Assembly: GCF_040546815.1 (NCBI RefSeq)
Contig: NZ_JBEPOO010000001.1
Coordinates: forward strand, 2,294,001-2,358,000
Length of the DNA stretch: 64,000 bases
Direction of reading: 5' to 3'
DNA from: Devosia sp. 2618
GTDB lineage: Bacteria > Pseudomonadota > Alphaproteobacteria > Rhizobiales > Devosiaceae
The translations under genes and the position numbers were made by a program. Of the stretch, positions 42,835 to 52,281 are shown piece after piece. A model generated the notes under the pieces. The model had not been told where the DNA came from and did no database searches. It was given only the letters and a program-made list of their open reading frames with translations. Position 1 is the stretch's first letter, and each line of letters begins with the position of its first letter.

Positions 42835-44124
42835 ATGACCGACAAAATCATCGATCCAGCTGTCGTCGAAGCCGAAAACGCCAAGCATCTGGCGGACCTG
42901 AATGTCGACTATGATACCCTCGGCGAGCGCCTGGACCGGCGCGGCATTTCGATTGACGCCATCAAGGCCAAGGTCGCTGCGTTCAACATCGCCGTCCCCT
43001 CCTGGGGCGTCGGCACCGGCGGCACACGCTTTGCCCGTTTTCCAGGCAAGGGCGAACCGCGCGACATCTTCGACAAGATCGAAGACTGCGCCGTCATCGC
43101 TCAGCTCACCCAGGCCACCAACACCGTTTCCATGCACATCCCATGGGACAAGGCCGACCCCAATCGTCTCCAGCAGGCAGCATCGCGCTTCGGCCTTGGC
43201 TTTGACGCGATGAATTCCAACACTTTCTCGGACGCCAAGGGGCAGCTTCAGTCCTACAAGTTCGGCTCGCTTTCGGCGGCCGACGCGGCGACCCGCCAGC
43301 AGGCCATCGAGCACAATCTGGAATGCATCGAGATCGGCAAGACCCTCGGCTCCAAGGCCCTGACGATCTGGCTTGGCGACGGCTCCAATTTCCCCGGTCA
43401 GGTCAATTTCGCCAACCAGTTCGAGCACTATCTGGACTCAGCCAAGGAAATTTACGCCGCCCTGCCCGATGACTGGCGCGTCTATACCGAACACAAGATG
43501 TACGAACCGGCCTTTTACTCCACGGTCGTGCAGGACTGGGGCACCAATTACATCATCGCCAAGGAACTGGGCGACAAGGCCTATTGCCTCGTCGATCTCG
43601 GCCACCATGCGCCCAACGTCAATATCGAGATGATCGTCTCCCGCCTGGCCCAGTTCGGCAAGCTTGGCGGTTTTCATTTCAACGACAGCAAATATGGCGA
43701 CGACGACCTCGACGCTGGCGCCATCGACCCCTACCGCCTGTTCCTCGTCTTCAATGAACTGGTCGATATCGAGACCAATGATGCCGACTTCCATCCGGCC
43801 CATATGCTGGACCAATCCCACAACGTCACCGACCCCATCGAGTCGCTGATGCTGTCGGCCAGCGACGTGCAGCGGGCCTATGCGCAGGCTTTGCTGGTAG
43901 ATCGCGAAGCCCTCAAAGCGGCGCAGGAAAGCAACGACGCATTGGCCGCAACCCAGGCTCTTCGCGTCGCCTACCGCACCGATGTCGAACCAATCCTGGC
44001 CATGTCGCGCCTCGACAAAGGCGGCGCCATCGACCTGCTCGGCACCTACCGCGCCGCCGGCTACCGCGCCAAGGTCGCAGATATCCGCCCGGCCGTAGAA
44101 GGCGGTTCGGGCGGGATTATCTGA
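42835..44124 (+). CDS. rhaI: L-rhamnose isomerase, Pseudomonas/Rhizobium type
   Basis: The 429-residue protein matches the RhaI type of L-rhamnose isomerase, which makes L-rhamnulose. Typical segments are WGVGTGGTRFARFPG, WLGDGSNFPGQ, YTEHKMYEPAFYSTVVQDWG and GHHAPNVNIE, which carry the metal-binding Glu, Asp and His residues of the TIM barrel. GGAGGAG lies 7-8 bases before the ATG at 42835. No rhamnulokinase gene is seen in the window, so the middle step of the pathway must be encoded elsewhere. Confidence 0.93.
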   Translation: MTDKIIDPAVVEAENAKHLADLNVDYDTLGERLDRRGISIDAIKAKVAAFNIAVPSWGVGTGGTRFARFPGKGEPRDIFDKIEDCAVIAQLTQATNTVSMHIPWDKADPNRLQQAASRFGLGFDAMNSNTFSDAKGQLQSYKFGSLSAADAATRQQAIEHNLECIEIGKTLGSKALTIWLGDGSNFPGQVNFANQFEHYLDSAKEIYAALPDDWRVYTEHKMYEPAFYSTVVQDWGTNYIIAKELGDKAYCLVDLGHHAPNVNIEMIVSRLAQFGKLGGFHFNDSKYGDDDLDAGAIDPYRLFLVFNELVDIETNDADFHPAHMLDQSHNVTDPIESLMLSASDVQRAYAQALLVDREALKAAQESNDALAATQALRVAYRTDVEPILAMSRLDKGGAIDLLGTYRAAGYRAKVADIRPAVEGGSGGII

Positions 44125-44135
44125 GGACATCTCTT

Positions 44136-44270
44136 TCTCACCTCTCCCTCCAGGGGGAGAGGTAGACTGTCTTCAGTCGGGTGAGGGGGTCTTCGTCTCG
44201 CACCCAGCCCAGAAAAGGCCCCCTCACCCGTCGCTACGCGCCGACCTCTCCCCCAAGGGGAGAGGTGAAG
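44136..44270. repeat. REP-like paired palindrome, family R1, between rhaI and mmsA
   Basis: It has the standard R1 order: a CACCTCTCCCTCCAGGGGGAGAGG half, a short spacer, then CCCCCTCACCCGTCGCTACGCG and a closing GGGAGAGGTGAAG. It fills the space between the convergent rhaI and mmsA genes, a usual site for bidirectional termination. Confidence 0.85.
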
Positions 44271-44276
44271 GCCGCT

Positions 44277-45773
44277 CTACTTCATCGTCGGCATCTGAAA
44301 CTCGGCCCCGTCCTTGATCCCGCTCGGCCAGCGCGCGGTGACCGTCTTGGTCTTGGTCCAGAACTTGATCCCGTCCGTGCCGTGCTGGTTCAGATCGCCG
44401 AACGAGCTCGCCTTCCAGCCGCCGAAGCTGTGATAGGCCAGTGGCACCGGCACCGGCACGTTGATGCCGACCATGCCAACATTGACCCGCGCCGCAAAGT
44501 CGCGCGCCGCGTCGCCGTCGCGGGTGAAGATGGCCGTGCCATTGCCATAGGGGTTATCCATGGTCAGCTTCAGCGCCTCCTCATAGGTGGTGGTCCGCAC
44601 CACGCTGAGCACCGGCCCGAAGATTTCTTCCTGATAGATGTCCATGTCGGCGGTGACATGGTCGAACAGCGTCGGCCCGACGAAATAGCCATTTTCATAG
44701 CCCTGCAGGCTAAAGCCGCGCCCATCGACGGCAAGCGTTGCGCCCTGCTCCACGCCCTTTTCGACCAACGCATTGATCCGCTCCTTGGCCGCCTTGGTTA
44801 TCACAGGACCCATTTCGCTGGCCTTGTCACTCGCTGGACCAACCTTGAGCGCGTCGATACGGGGCTTGAGCGCAGCAACGATCCGATCAGCCGTTTCCGC
44901 GCCCACCGGCACAGCCACCGAAACCGCCATGCAGCGCTCGCCAGCCGAGCCGAAGCCTGCGCCCATCAAGGCGTCGGCAGCCTTGTCCATGTCTGCGTCG
45001 GGCATGATGATCATGTGGTTCTTGGCGCCGCCAAAGGCCTGCACGCGCTTGCCCTCGCCTGCCGCCGTTGCATAGACGTAGCGGGCAATCGGGGTCGAGC
45101 CGACAAAGCTGATCGCCTCGATCTTAGGGTGATGCAGAATGCCATCCACCACCGACTTGCCGCCATGCACGACGTTGAGGATGCCCTTGGGCAGTCCCGC
45201 CTCAATAGCCAGCTGCGCCAGCTTGACCGGCACGGATGGGTCGCGTTCGGATGGCTTGAGGATAAACGCATTGCCCGCCGCAATCGCCGGCGACAGCATC
45301 CACAGCGGGATCATGGCCGGGAAGTTGAACGGGGTAATCCCCGCGCCGATACCGACCGGTTGGCGCATGGAATACATGTCGATCCCCGGCCCTGCCCCGT
45401 CGGTGAATTCGCCCTTGAGCAGATGCGGCGCACCAGCAACAAATTCGGCCACTTCCAGCCCGCGCAGAATGTCGCCCTTGGAGTCTTCCACCGTCTTGCC
45501 GTGCTCGGCGCTGAGCAGTTCGGCGAGTTGCTGCATGTCGCGATTGATCAGCGCCACGAAGTTGAAGAACACCCGCGCCCGACGCTGTGGGTTGGTCGCG
45601 GCCCAGCCGGGCTGTGCTGCGGCGGCAGAATCCACGGCGGCATCGAGATCGGCCTCGGTCGCCAGCGCCACCCGCGCCTGCACTTCGCCGGTCGCCGGAT
45701 TGAACACGTCTTGAAACGCGGCGCTATTGCCCGATGTTTCGACGCCGTCGATGAAATGTCCAATGGTGCGCAT
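44277..45773 (-). CDS. mmsA: CoA-acylating methylmalonate-semialdehyde dehydrogenase
   Basis: The 498-residue protein is an aldehyde dehydrogenase of the MmsA/IolA type, which converts (methyl)malonate semialdehyde with CoA and NAD+ to propionyl- or acetyl-CoA in valine or inositol breakdown. The catalytic Cys281 lies in GAGFGSAGERCMAVSV, and the GITPFNFPAMIPLWM segment is characteristic. The ATG at 45773 (MRTIGHFIDG) is the family start; the longer open frame upstream runs over the divergent LysR gene. That regulator at 45900 may control it. Confidence 0.93.
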   Translation of the reverse strand: MRTIGHFIDGVETSGNSAAFQDVFNPATGEVQARVALATEADLDAAVDSAAAAQPGWAATNPQRRARVFFNFVALINRDMQQLAELLSAEHGKTVEDSKGDILRGLEVAEFVAGAPHLLKGEFTDGAGPGIDMYSMRQPVGIGAGITPFNFPAMIPLWMLSPAIAAGNAFILKPSERDPSVPVKLAQLAIEAGLPKGILNVVHGGKSVVDGILHHPKIEAISFVGSTPIARYVYATAAGEGKRVQAFGGAKNHMIIMPDADMDKAADALMGAGFGSAGERCMAVSVAVPVGAETADRIVAALKPRIDALKVGPASDKASEMGPVITKAAKERINALVEKGVEQGATLAVDGRGFSLQGYENGYFVGPTLFDHVTADMDIYQEEIFGPVLSVVRTTTYEEALKLTMDNPYGNGTAIFTRDGDAARDFAARVNVGMVGINVPVPVPLAYHSFGGWKASSFGDLNQHGTDGIKFWTKTKTVTARWPSGIKDGAEFQMPTMK

Positions 45774-45899
45774 GGTTCTCTCTCCTTGTTTGACGGCATC
45801 ATGCGCGCTACGAAGGATGACGTTCAACGCGATAGATTTTGCATCTGTTGTGCGTAGATTATAGTGCGAAGGGTACTCCGATGCCTCAGAGGACCACAC

Positions 45900-46775
45900 A
45901 TGAACTGGGACGACGCCCGCATTTTCCTCGCCGTAGCCCGTAGCGGCCAGATTCTCGGCGCGGCCAAAACGCTTAATCTCAACCACGCCACCGTCGCCCG
46001 CCGCCTCACCGCACTGGAAGTCGCACTCGGCAGCAAGCTGTTCACCCGCAAAACCAACGGCTCCGAACTCTCTGGCGAGGGCGAGCGCTTCCTCGTCCAT
46101 GCCGAACGCATGGAAAGCGCCATGCTGGCCGCAAGTGAATCTGCCGGCGCCGATAGCGCCATTGAAGGCACCGTGCGCGTCGGCGCGCCGGACGGGTTCG
46201 GCGTTGCCTTCCTCGCCCCGCGACTGGGTGAACTCACCGAGCGCCACAAGGGCCTCCGCGTTGAACTGGTCCCGGTTCCCCGCGCCTTTTCGCTATCGCG
46301 CCGGGAGGCCGACATCGCCGTCACGTTGGAGCGACCGCGCGAAGGGCGACTGGTCGCCCGCAAGCTGACCGACTACCGGCTGGGCCTCTACGCCGCGCAA
46401 AGCTATCTCGACCGCAAGGGCGTCCCTGCCTCGGCCAGCGATCTCGCGCATCATAGCCTCGTCGGCTATGTCGAAGACCTGCTCTATACCGCCTCGCTCG
46501 ATTACACCGCCGAATTCCTCAAGGGCTGGCGCTCCACCCTAGCCGTGTCCTCGGCCATGGGGCAGACCGAGGCGGTGCGGGCCGGTGCGGGCATCGGCAT
46601 CCTCCATGCCTTCATGGCTAGCCGCGACGCCGGGCTGGTGCCGATTTTGCCCCAGCACATTGTCACCCGCAGCTATTGGACCGTCGTGCATGAAGACCTG
46701 CGCTCCATTCGCCGCGTGGCGCTGGTGGCGGAGTTTCTTGCCGAAATCGTCGGCCGCGACCGCACGATCTTCTAG
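45900..46775 (+). CDS. LysR-family regulator, divergent from mmsA
   Basis: The 291-residue protein has a LysR HTH (ARIFLAVARSGQILGAAKTL) and a substrate-binding domain. The ATG at 45900 follows GAGG by 7 bases. The 126 bp between it and mmsA would carry both promoters, so mmsA is its most likely target. Its end overlaps the next, convergent LysR gene by 4 bp. Confidence 0.87.
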   Translation: MNWDDARIFLAVARSGQILGAAKTLNLNHATVARRLTALEVALGSKLFTRKTNGSELSGEGERFLVHAERMESAMLAASESAGADSAIEGTVRVGAPDGFGVAFLAPRLGELTERHKGLRVELVPVPRAFSLSRREADIAVTLERPREGRLVARKLTDYRLGLYAAQSYLDRKGVPASASDLAHHSLVGYVEDLLYTASLDYTAEFLKGWRSTLAVSSAMGQTEAVRAGAGIGILHAFMASRDAGLVPILPQHIVTRSYWTVVHEDLRSIRRVALVAEFLAEIVGRDRTIF

Positions 46776-47671
46776 CTCTCGCCGCGCAGGGGCTTGGTCG
46801 CCTCGAGCATCCAGTCGCGAAAGCGCTTGATCTTGGGCGCATTGCGGCGGCTTTCGGGATAGACGAGATAATAGCCCCAGCCCGCCGACGCCAGCAGTGG
46901 AAACGGCTGGATCAGTCGCCCCGAGGCAATCTCGTCGCGGAAGAAGGCCGGCGTCAGCATGGCCACGCCACGGCCCGCCATGGCCGCCGCACCCAACAGG
47001 CTTTGCAGTCCCAGCATGCTCAATGGCCGTCCCTCGGTCGTGTAGCCCGGCACGCCCGCCGTCGCGAACCACAGATCGAGCCACTCATCCTCCGGATCGA
47101 GAACGGGCAGTTTCAGCAAGTCCTCGGGCTTTTTGACGCCCCCGATCGTCTCGGCCAGTTTTGGGCTGAGCAGCGGCGAAAAATCGGCTTTCAGTAGTAA
47201 ATGCGAGACAATGCCCACCGATTGCGGCGAGGGCAGCGTGCGGATACCGATGTCAAATTGGTCATGCACCAGGTCCACCAGGCCGCTGGAGCTATCCAGC
47301 CGCACGGCAATATCGGGATGGGCGATCTGGAACAGGCCAAGGTTCTGCGCCAACCACTGACTGGCAAAGGTCGGCACGGACGTGATGGACAGCAGATTGC
47401 TCACCTCGCCGCGCGTGTCGGCGAAAGCGGTGCGCATCAGCTCGAACGCCTGTTCCACCTGCGGCGCCAGTTTGGCTCCGACCTCGCTCAACGCAATCTG
47501 GCGAGGCTTGCGCAGGAATAGCGGCGTGCCGACGCGCTCCTCCAAAATCTTGATCTGATAGCTGACCGCTGCCTGGCTCATGCCCAGTTCCTCGGCCGCC
47601 CTGGTAAAGCTCAGATGCCGCGCAACGGCCTCGAAGGCCCGCACGGCCGTCAGAGGCGGGAGAGCGCTCAT
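46772..47671 (-). CDS. LysR-family regulator, GcvA-like
   Basis: The 299-residue protein matches the GcvA branch of LysR regulators (LPPLTAVRAFEAVARHLSFT, AAEELGMSQAAVSYQI) with an effector domain ending in RNAPKIKRFRDWMLE. It is divergent from the small DUF1127-like gene at 47791, and such divergent LysR proteins often regulate that neighbour. The effector is not evident. Confidence 0.87.
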   Translation of the reverse strand: MSALPPLTAVRAFEAVARHLSFTRAAEELGMSQAAVSYQIKILEERVGTPLFLRKPRQIALSEVGAKLAPQVEQAFELMRTAFADTRGEVSNLLSITSVPTFASQWLAQNLGLFQIAHPDIAVRLDSSSGLVDLVHDQFDIGIRTLPSPQSVGIVSHLLLKADFSPLLSPKLAETIGGVKKPEDLLKLPVLDPEDEWLDLWFATAGVPGYTTEGRPLSMLGLQSLLGAAAMAGRGVAMLTPAFFRDEIASGRLIQPFPLLASAGWGYYLVYPESRRNAPKIKRFRDWMLEATKPLRGES

Positions 47672-47790
47672 GCATCAAACCTCCTTATGCGTACCCACTG
47701 AGCATTAGTTGGATATGGCGCGTAATTCCAGTCATTTTGGCCGCACGAACAATGATGCAGGAGCCATCCTCTATAAGGGTGGTCATAGCC

Positions 47791-47970
47791 ATGACAGCCC
47801 TCACCAAGTCCCTCACCACGCCATTTCGCCTCCCGGTGCTGCACTGGCCACGCTTTAACAATTCCGAGCGCAAGCGCCGGCAAACCACGATTGACCTGAT
47901 CCATTCCTCGCCGCATCTGCTGCGCGATATCGGGGCGACCGAAGGGCGCATGGTGCAGCGGGGGCGGTAG
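47791..47970 (+). CDS. DUF1127-like small protein
   Basis: The 59-residue protein ends in SPHLLRDIGATEGRMV, the C-terminal DUF1127 pattern (LRDIGL-type). The N-terminal part is basic (RLPVLHWPRFNNSERKRRQ). The ATG at 47791 is chosen over an upstream in-frame start because the extension lacks similarity to small DUF1127 proteins. In Rhizobiales such proteins act as RNA-binding or phosphate-linked regulators. It is divergent from the GcvA-like LysR gene, its possible regulator. Confidence 0.65.
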   Translation: MTALTKSLTTPFRLPVLHWPRFNNSERKRRQTTIDLIHSSPHLLRDIGATEGRMVQRGR

Positions 47971-48065
47971 TGCAACGCGCGGCGTCTGGCTGGATTATCG
48001 CTTCCACCGTAAGGACGCTGTGCTAGGATTTGTCCTCACGTCCTAAGCATTGTTCAGACCATTCC

Positions 48066-48539
48066 ATGTCCAAAACCACGCCCGCCACTCTCGCCCTCAC
48101 CAAGGCCGGTGTCGCCTTCGCAACCGCCACCTATGACTACGACCCGGACGCGGACCGCGTTGGGCTGCAGGCGGCTGACGCCATGGGCGTGTCGCCCTCG
48201 ATCGTCCTCAAGACCTTGATGGCCGAAGTCGATGGCAGGCCGGTTTGCGTCGTCGTGCCGTCGGACGAGGAAGTGAACATGAAAAAGCTGGCGGCCGCGT
48301 TCGGCGGCAAGTCGGCCCATATGATGAAGCCGGCCGATGCGGAACGACTGACGGGCTACAAGGTGGGCGGGATCAGCCCGTTTGGGCAGAAGAAGCCGGT
48401 GCCTACGGCCGTCGAAGAACTGGCAACGCTGGAGGAGGAGGTCTTCCTCAATGGCGGCCAGCGTGGATTGCAGATCCGGATGAAGCCGGACGATCTGGTA
48501 GCGGTGCTTGGTGGGCTGGCGGCGGACTTGATCCGGTAG
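48066..48539 (+). CDS. ybaK: Cys-tRNA(Pro) deacylase YbaK
   Basis: The 157-residue protein is a YbaK/EbsC trans-editing enzyme that removes cysteine from mischarged tRNA-Pro. The conserved VFKTL-like segment (VLKTLMAEVDGRPVCVVVP), the lysine of KKLAAAFGGKSAHMM and GYKVGGISPFGQKK are present. The ATG at 48066 gives the typical N-terminus (TPATLALTKAGVAF). It stands alone, followed by an R1 repeat. Confidence 0.93.
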   Translation: MSKTTPATLALTKAGVAFATATYDYDPDADRVGLQAADAMGVSPSIVLKTLMAEVDGRPVCVVVPSDEEVNMKKLAAAFGGKSAHMMKPADAERLTGYKVGGISPFGQKKPVPTAVEELATLEEEVFLNGGQRGLQIRMKPDDLVAVLGGLAADLIR

Positions 48540-48541
48540 CG

Positions 48542-48676
48542 CTTCACCTCTCCCTTGGGGGAGAGGTCGACCCTCTTTGGGGTCGGGTGAGGGGGCCTTT
48601 ACTGGGTGAGGCGCATGCCAAAGGCCCCCTCACCCGGCGCTACGCGCCGACCTCTCCCCCGAAGGGAGAGGTGAAG
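48542..48676. repeat. REP-like paired palindrome, family R1, after ybaK
   Basis: This copy starts two bases after the ybaK stop codon (CTTCACCTCTCCCTTGGGGG) and ends with GGGAGAGGTGAAG, in the standard orientation. It lies between convergent genes and probably doubles as the ybaK terminator. Confidence 0.85.
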
Positions 48677-48712
48677 AATACCCTCAACAAAAACAGACCC
48701 CAGAAAAGACAA

Positions 48713-48734
48713 AAGGCGCCCAAGTGGACGCCTT
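48713..48734 (-). terminator. Weak hairpin after the DUF1127 gene
   Basis: On the minus strand AAGGCG (48734-48729) pairs with CGCCTT (48718-48713), with a bulged G+C-rich inner stem, and TTTTGTCTTTT follows. It lies 30 bp past the stop of the 48-residue DUF1127 gene. Confidence 0.55.
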
Positions 48735-48763
48735 CATCTCAAGTCTGATACGGCAGGCTAGTT

Positions 48764-48910
48764 TCAGTTAGTATAGGTGCCGCGAGCGATGTTCTTGATG
48801 TCGCCCTTGGTGATGCCGAGATCATTGAGCTGACGAGCGTCGAGAGCGTTAAGCTCGCGGATCGTGCGCTGATACTGAGCAAACTGTGCGATTTTCTGGC
48901 GGATGTTCAT
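48764..48910 (-). CDS. DUF1127 protein
   Basis: The 48-residue protein matches the short DUF1127 class (RTIRELNALDARQLNDLGI, TKGDIKNIARG), with an arginine/lysine-rich profile consistent with RNA binding. A GGGGAACCGAA element precedes the ATG at 48910, which is preferred over an upstream in-frame ATG. In Agrobacterium and related genera the small DUF1127 proteins affect phosphate, motility and small-RNA phenotypes. It is monocistronic. Confidence 0.85.
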   Translation of the reverse strand: MNIRQKIAQFAQYQRTIRELNALDARQLNDLGITKGDIKNIARGTYTN

Positions 48911-49099
48911 TTCGGTTCCCCTTCGTTTGATGACCTCTATGTAGACCCGGCCCGTCGTGATTAGAAGGTGGACTCTGTGCACATCCGTTATGCACTACGT
49001 GCAAACAAAAGAGGCAGACCGTTCATATTCGCTTCATGTGACGGGTAATGCCGGGTGCACAATTGGCAGGCATGACCCGGCTCAAGCCATTGCACTTAA

Positions 49100-49132
49100 A
49101 AGAGAAAACGGGCGCCGATTGCTCGGCACCCG
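49100..49132 (-). terminator. Intrinsic terminator of the cydABX operon
   Basis: On the minus strand CGGGTGCCGA (49132-49123) pairs with TCGGCGCCCG (49119-49110) around a 3-base loop, with one mismatch-like G-T pair, and TTTTCTCTTTT follows. It lies 40 bp past the cydX stop. Confidence 0.85.
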
Positions 49133-49171
49133 CGTTAATCAATTCTTGACCATCTGGTAAAGAGCCATGCG

Positions 49172-49303
49172 CTAGCGCTGGGTCGGTTCGCGCCCTTCTT
49201 CATGCGCGATTCGCCGATCCTCGCGCATTTCAAACCACATGGCGTTCAGAATGGCGAAGCTGCAGGCCAGGCCAACGCCCAAAATCCAGGAAAAATACCA
49301 CAT
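49172..49303 (-). CDS. cydX: Cytochrome bd oxidase small subunit CydX
   Basis: This 43-residue protein is one membrane helix (MWYFSWILGVGLACSFAILN) followed by a charged tail (FEMREDRRIAHEEGREPTQR). The W-Y-F-x-W-I-L-G start and the helix-then-EMR layout are the CydX pattern. It begins 10 bp after cydB, as the third gene of the oxidase operon. CydX stabilises the haem site of CydAB. It is too short for many gene finders. Confidence 0.92.
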   Translation of the reverse strand: MWYFSWILGVGLACSFAILNAMWFEMREDRRIAHEEGREPTQR

Positions 49304-49312
49304 GAGCGTCTC

Positions 49313-50461
49313 CTAATAAGCGTTGGGGTTCTTTTCGAGCGACTGCGTCGTCACCGGGCCACGCATCACGCGGAACACCCAGGCGGTGTAGGCGATGATG
49401 ATGGGTAGGAAGAAGCAGGTCACCAGAAGCATGATGAACAGCGTGAGGTGGCTCGACGAGGCATCCCACAGCGTCAGGCTCGATACTGGCACCGTCGACG
49501 ACGGCAGCAAAAATGGGAACAACGACAGGCCCGCCGTCGAGACAATGCCGAAGATGGCAGTGCTCGATGCCAGCAGGGTCATCAGGCGCCACCGGGCCTG
49601 GAAGCCAATCACCGCCACGAGCAGTCCGACAAAGCCGATTACCGGTGCCGCGATCATCCAGGGATAGATGCCGTAATTGGCCATCCAACCGCCACGCGTC
49701 AGTTCCACCGTCTTGGCCAGCGGGTTGATCGCCGCATTGCCGTCGACGACGCTGGTGATGGTGTAGCCATCAATGCCCAGCGCGATCCAAACGCCCGCCA
49801 GTGCGAACAGCACGATGGTCGAGATGCCCGCTATGATGCCGTATTGGCGACCGCGAACTGCGAGATCACCCACGGCCCGGCCGGCGATGACGGCAGCACC
49901 CTGTGTCACGATCATGCCAAGGCTCACCAGTCCGCACAGCAAGGCGAATGGCGTCAGCAGACCGAAGAAGTTGCCGACATAGAAGGCACGCATGGTGTTA
50001 TCGAGATGGAATGGTGCACCGAGCAGCACGTTACCGACCGCCACGCCAAAGATCAGCGCCGGCACGAAGCCGCCGACGAACAGGGCCCAGTCCCACACGG
50101 CGCGCCAGCGATCATCCTTGATCTTGCCGCGGAACTTGAAGCCGACAGGCCGCAGGATCAGCGCCAGCAGGATCACGATCATCGCCAGATAAAAGCCGGA
50201 GAAGCTGACGGCATAGAGTGGCGGGAAGGCCGCAAAGATGGCGCCGCCGCCCAGGATCAGCCACACCTGATTGCCTTCCCAGGTCGGTCCGACCATGTTG
50301 AGCAGCACGCGGCGTTCTTCATCGGTGCGGGCGGCGAAAGGCAGCAGCGCGCCGACGCCCATATCGCGGCCACCCATGATGGCAAAGCCGATCAGCAGAA
50401 CGCCGAGCAGAAGCCACCAGATCAGGCGCAGGGTTTCGTAGTCGAGTGGAATAGTGTTCAC
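49313..50461 (-). CDS. cydB: Cytochrome bd ubiquinol oxidase subunit II
   Basis: The 382-residue polytopic protein matches Cyd[21 protein letters not shown] at the N-terminus, then [14 protein letters not shown] and [20 protein letters not shown], which are the most conserved stretches of the family. Subunit II supports the haem pocket and quinol oxidation by CydA. Its ATG overlaps the cydA stop by 4 bp. Confidence 0.96.
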   Translation of the reverse strand: MNTIPLDYETLRLIWWLLLGVLLIGFAIMGGRDMGVGALLPFAARTDEERRVLLNMVGPTWEGNQVWLILGGGAIFAAFPPLYAVSFSGFYLAMIVILLALILRPVGFKFRGKIKDDRWRAVWDWALFVGGFVPALIFGVAVGNVLLGAPFHLDNTMRAFYVGNFFGLLTPFALLCGLVSLGMIVTQGAAVIAGRAVGDLAVRGRQYGIIAGISTIVLFALAGVWIALGIDGYTITSVVDGNAAINPLAKTVELTRGGWMANYGIYPWMIAAPVIGFVGLLVAVIGFQARWRLMTLLASSTAIFGIVSTAGLSLFPFLLPSSTVPVSSLTLWDASSSHLTLFIMLLVTCFFLPIIIAYTAWVFRVMRGPVTTQSLEKNPNAY

Positions 50462-52065
50462 GATCCGAGCTCCTTGTTGGCGGGTGTGGCGGGAAGGGCC
50501 GCGACGACAAAGTCTTCGTCATCGCCTTCATCGGCAGCGGTAAACAGCTTGTCCTGTGGCCCCGCCTTGATGATCTTGACCATCAGCATGATCATGATGA
50601 TCAGCAGCACGGAATAGAGCGCCACAAAGAAGCTCAGCGAGATCACGAGGTCCCAGAAATGGAGACCCGACGCGGCATAGAAGGTCGGCAACACGCCCTC
50701 TACCACCCAAGGCTGTCGCCCGTATTCGGCGATGAACCAGCCGGATTCGATGGCCACCCATGGCAGCGGCAGCGTCGCAAAGCCGATCCACAGCATGGTC
50801 CGGTTGGTGTCCAGCCAGCCGCGTGTGGCGCGGTAGAACCAGACGATGAAGAAGGCGATGAAGAAGAAGCCTAGCCCCATCATGATGCGGAAGGTCCAGA
50901 ACAGCGGCCATACGTCTGGCACGGTGTCGGCTGCCGCCATCGCGATCTGTTCGTCGGTCGCGTTGCCGACGTCTTCACGATACATCTTGAGCAGCAGGCC
51001 ATAGCCAAGGTCCGCCCAATGCTCGTCGAACACCTGGCGCGCGGCGGCATTGCTGCCATCGGCCCGGATTTCCTGCAGCGCGTCATAGGCAACCATGCCG
51101 GAGCGGATGCGGGTCTGGGCGTGTTCGACGAGTTCGTCGATGCCGGGCAATTGCTGGTCGAGCGAACGCGTGGTGATCAGGCCACCAACCCACGGGATCT
51201 GGATCGACCAGGTCGGGGCGCCGCCATCAGGTCCGGGCAGTGCGAAAATGGTCCACGGCGCCGGAGCCGGCTCGGTGTGATAGCTGGCCTCCATGGCCGC
51301 GATCTTCATCTTCTGGTGTTCAGTCGCGACATAGCCGCTTTCGTCACCCAGCACGACAACGGACAGCGCCGAAGCCAGACCAAAGCTGGCCGCAACCACC
51401 ATCGAGCGCTTGGCCAGTTCGACATGCTTGCCGCGCAGCAGGAAGAAGCACGAAACCGCAAAAACGAATACCGCGCCGCAGACATAGCCGGCGCTGACGG
51501 TGTGCACGAACTTGGCCTGCGCCACCTGATTGAAGATCACCGCGATAAAGTCGGTCACTTCCATGCGCATGGTGTCGGGGTTGAACTTGGCGCCGACCGG
51601 GTTCTGCATCCAGCCATTGGCCACCAGAATCCATAGTGCCGAAAAGTTCGCACCCAGCGCCATCAGCCAAGTCACGACCAGGTGGCCCACCTTGCTCAGG
51701 CGTTCCCAGCCAAAGAAAAACAGGCCGATAAAGGTCGCTTCCATGAAGAAGGCCATCAGCCCTTCAATGGCCAGCGGCGCGCCGAACACGTCGCCCACAT
51801 AATGGCTGTAATAGCTCCAGTTCATGCCGAACTGGAATTCCATCACGATGCCGGTGGCCACGCCCATGGCGAAATTGACGCCGAACAGCGTGCCCCAGAA
51901 CAGGGTCGCCTTGCGCCAGACCTCACGGCCCGTCATCACATAAACGCTCTCCATGATGGCGATCATCACGGACAGGCCGATAGTCAGCGGTACGAAAATA
52001 AAATGATACATGGCGGTGGCGGCGAATTGCCACCGCGAGAGTTCGACAACGGTCATGTCGATCAT
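50458..52065 (-). CDS. cydA: Cytochrome bd ubiquinol oxidase subunit I
   Basis: The 535-residue protein carries the haem ligands: His19 ([14 protein letters not shown]), His near 186 (FVHTVSAGY) and the methionine of RIMMGLGFF for haem b558. The [13 protein letters not shown] segment marks the quinol-binding region, and the length indicates the long Q-loop class. It reduces oxygen to water at low O2 with very high affinity. The perfect FNR box at 52148 lies 83 bp upstream of its start. The cydABX operon is followed by a strong terminator. Confidence 0.96.
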   Translation of the reverse strand: MIDMTVVELSRWQFAATAMYHFIFVPLTIGLSVMIAIMESVYVMTGREVWRKATLFWGTLFGVNFAMGVATGIVMEFQFGMNWSYYSHYVGDVFGAPLAIEGLMAFFMEATFIGLFFFGWERLSKVGHLVVTWLMALGANFSALWILVANGWMQNPVGAKFNPDTMRMEVTDFIAVIFNQVAQAKFVHTVSAGYVCGAVFVFAVSCFFLLRGKHVELAKRSMVVAASFGLASALSVVVLGDESGYVATEHQKMKIAAMEASYHTEPAPAPWTIFALPGPDGGAPTWSIQIPWVGGLITTRSLDQQLPGIDELVEHAQTRIRSGMVAYDALQEIRADGSNAAARQVFDEHWADLGYGLLLKMYREDVGNATDEQIAMAAADTVPDVWPLFWTFRIMMGLGFFFIAFFIVWFYRATRGWLDTNRTMLWIGFATLPLPWVAIESGWFIAEYGRQPWVVEGVLPTFYAASGLHFWDLVISLSFFVALYSVLLIIMIMLMVKIIKAGPQDKLFTAADEGDDEDFVVAALPATPANKELGS

Positions 52066-52147
52066 GGCGCTACTGCCCCTATGGTTGGCAGCGCCCGAGT
52101 CGGCGCCGTCACTGGCTACCCTATGCTCTTTGAGCTTCGATCATGCC

Positions 52148-52161
52148 TTGATTCAGATCAA
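52148..52161. promoter_or_regulatory. Perfect FNR/FixK box between cydABX and cydDC
   Basis: TTGATTCAGATCAA matches the consensus TTGAT-N4-ATCAA exactly. It lies 83 bp upstream of cydA (minus) and 121 bp upstream of cydD (plus), so one site could serve both promoters, or activate one and affect the other. The fnrN gene 3.7 kb away is the obvious candidate activator under low oxygen. Confidence 0.85.
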
Positions 52162-52281
52162 GGGCATGTCGAGTACGGTGAGATAAAGAACGCGTATGTG
52201 CATTTCAGTTGTCGCCGCATACGCCCACCGGCTCCCTTCCCCCTGCGGGGAGGGTACAGTCCGGCACATGCGGAACCCATC

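Noticed and set aside
44181..45857. A plus-strand frame of 558 codons opposite mmsA
   Set aside because: Antisense to a well-supported aldehyde dehydrogenase, with no domain of its own.
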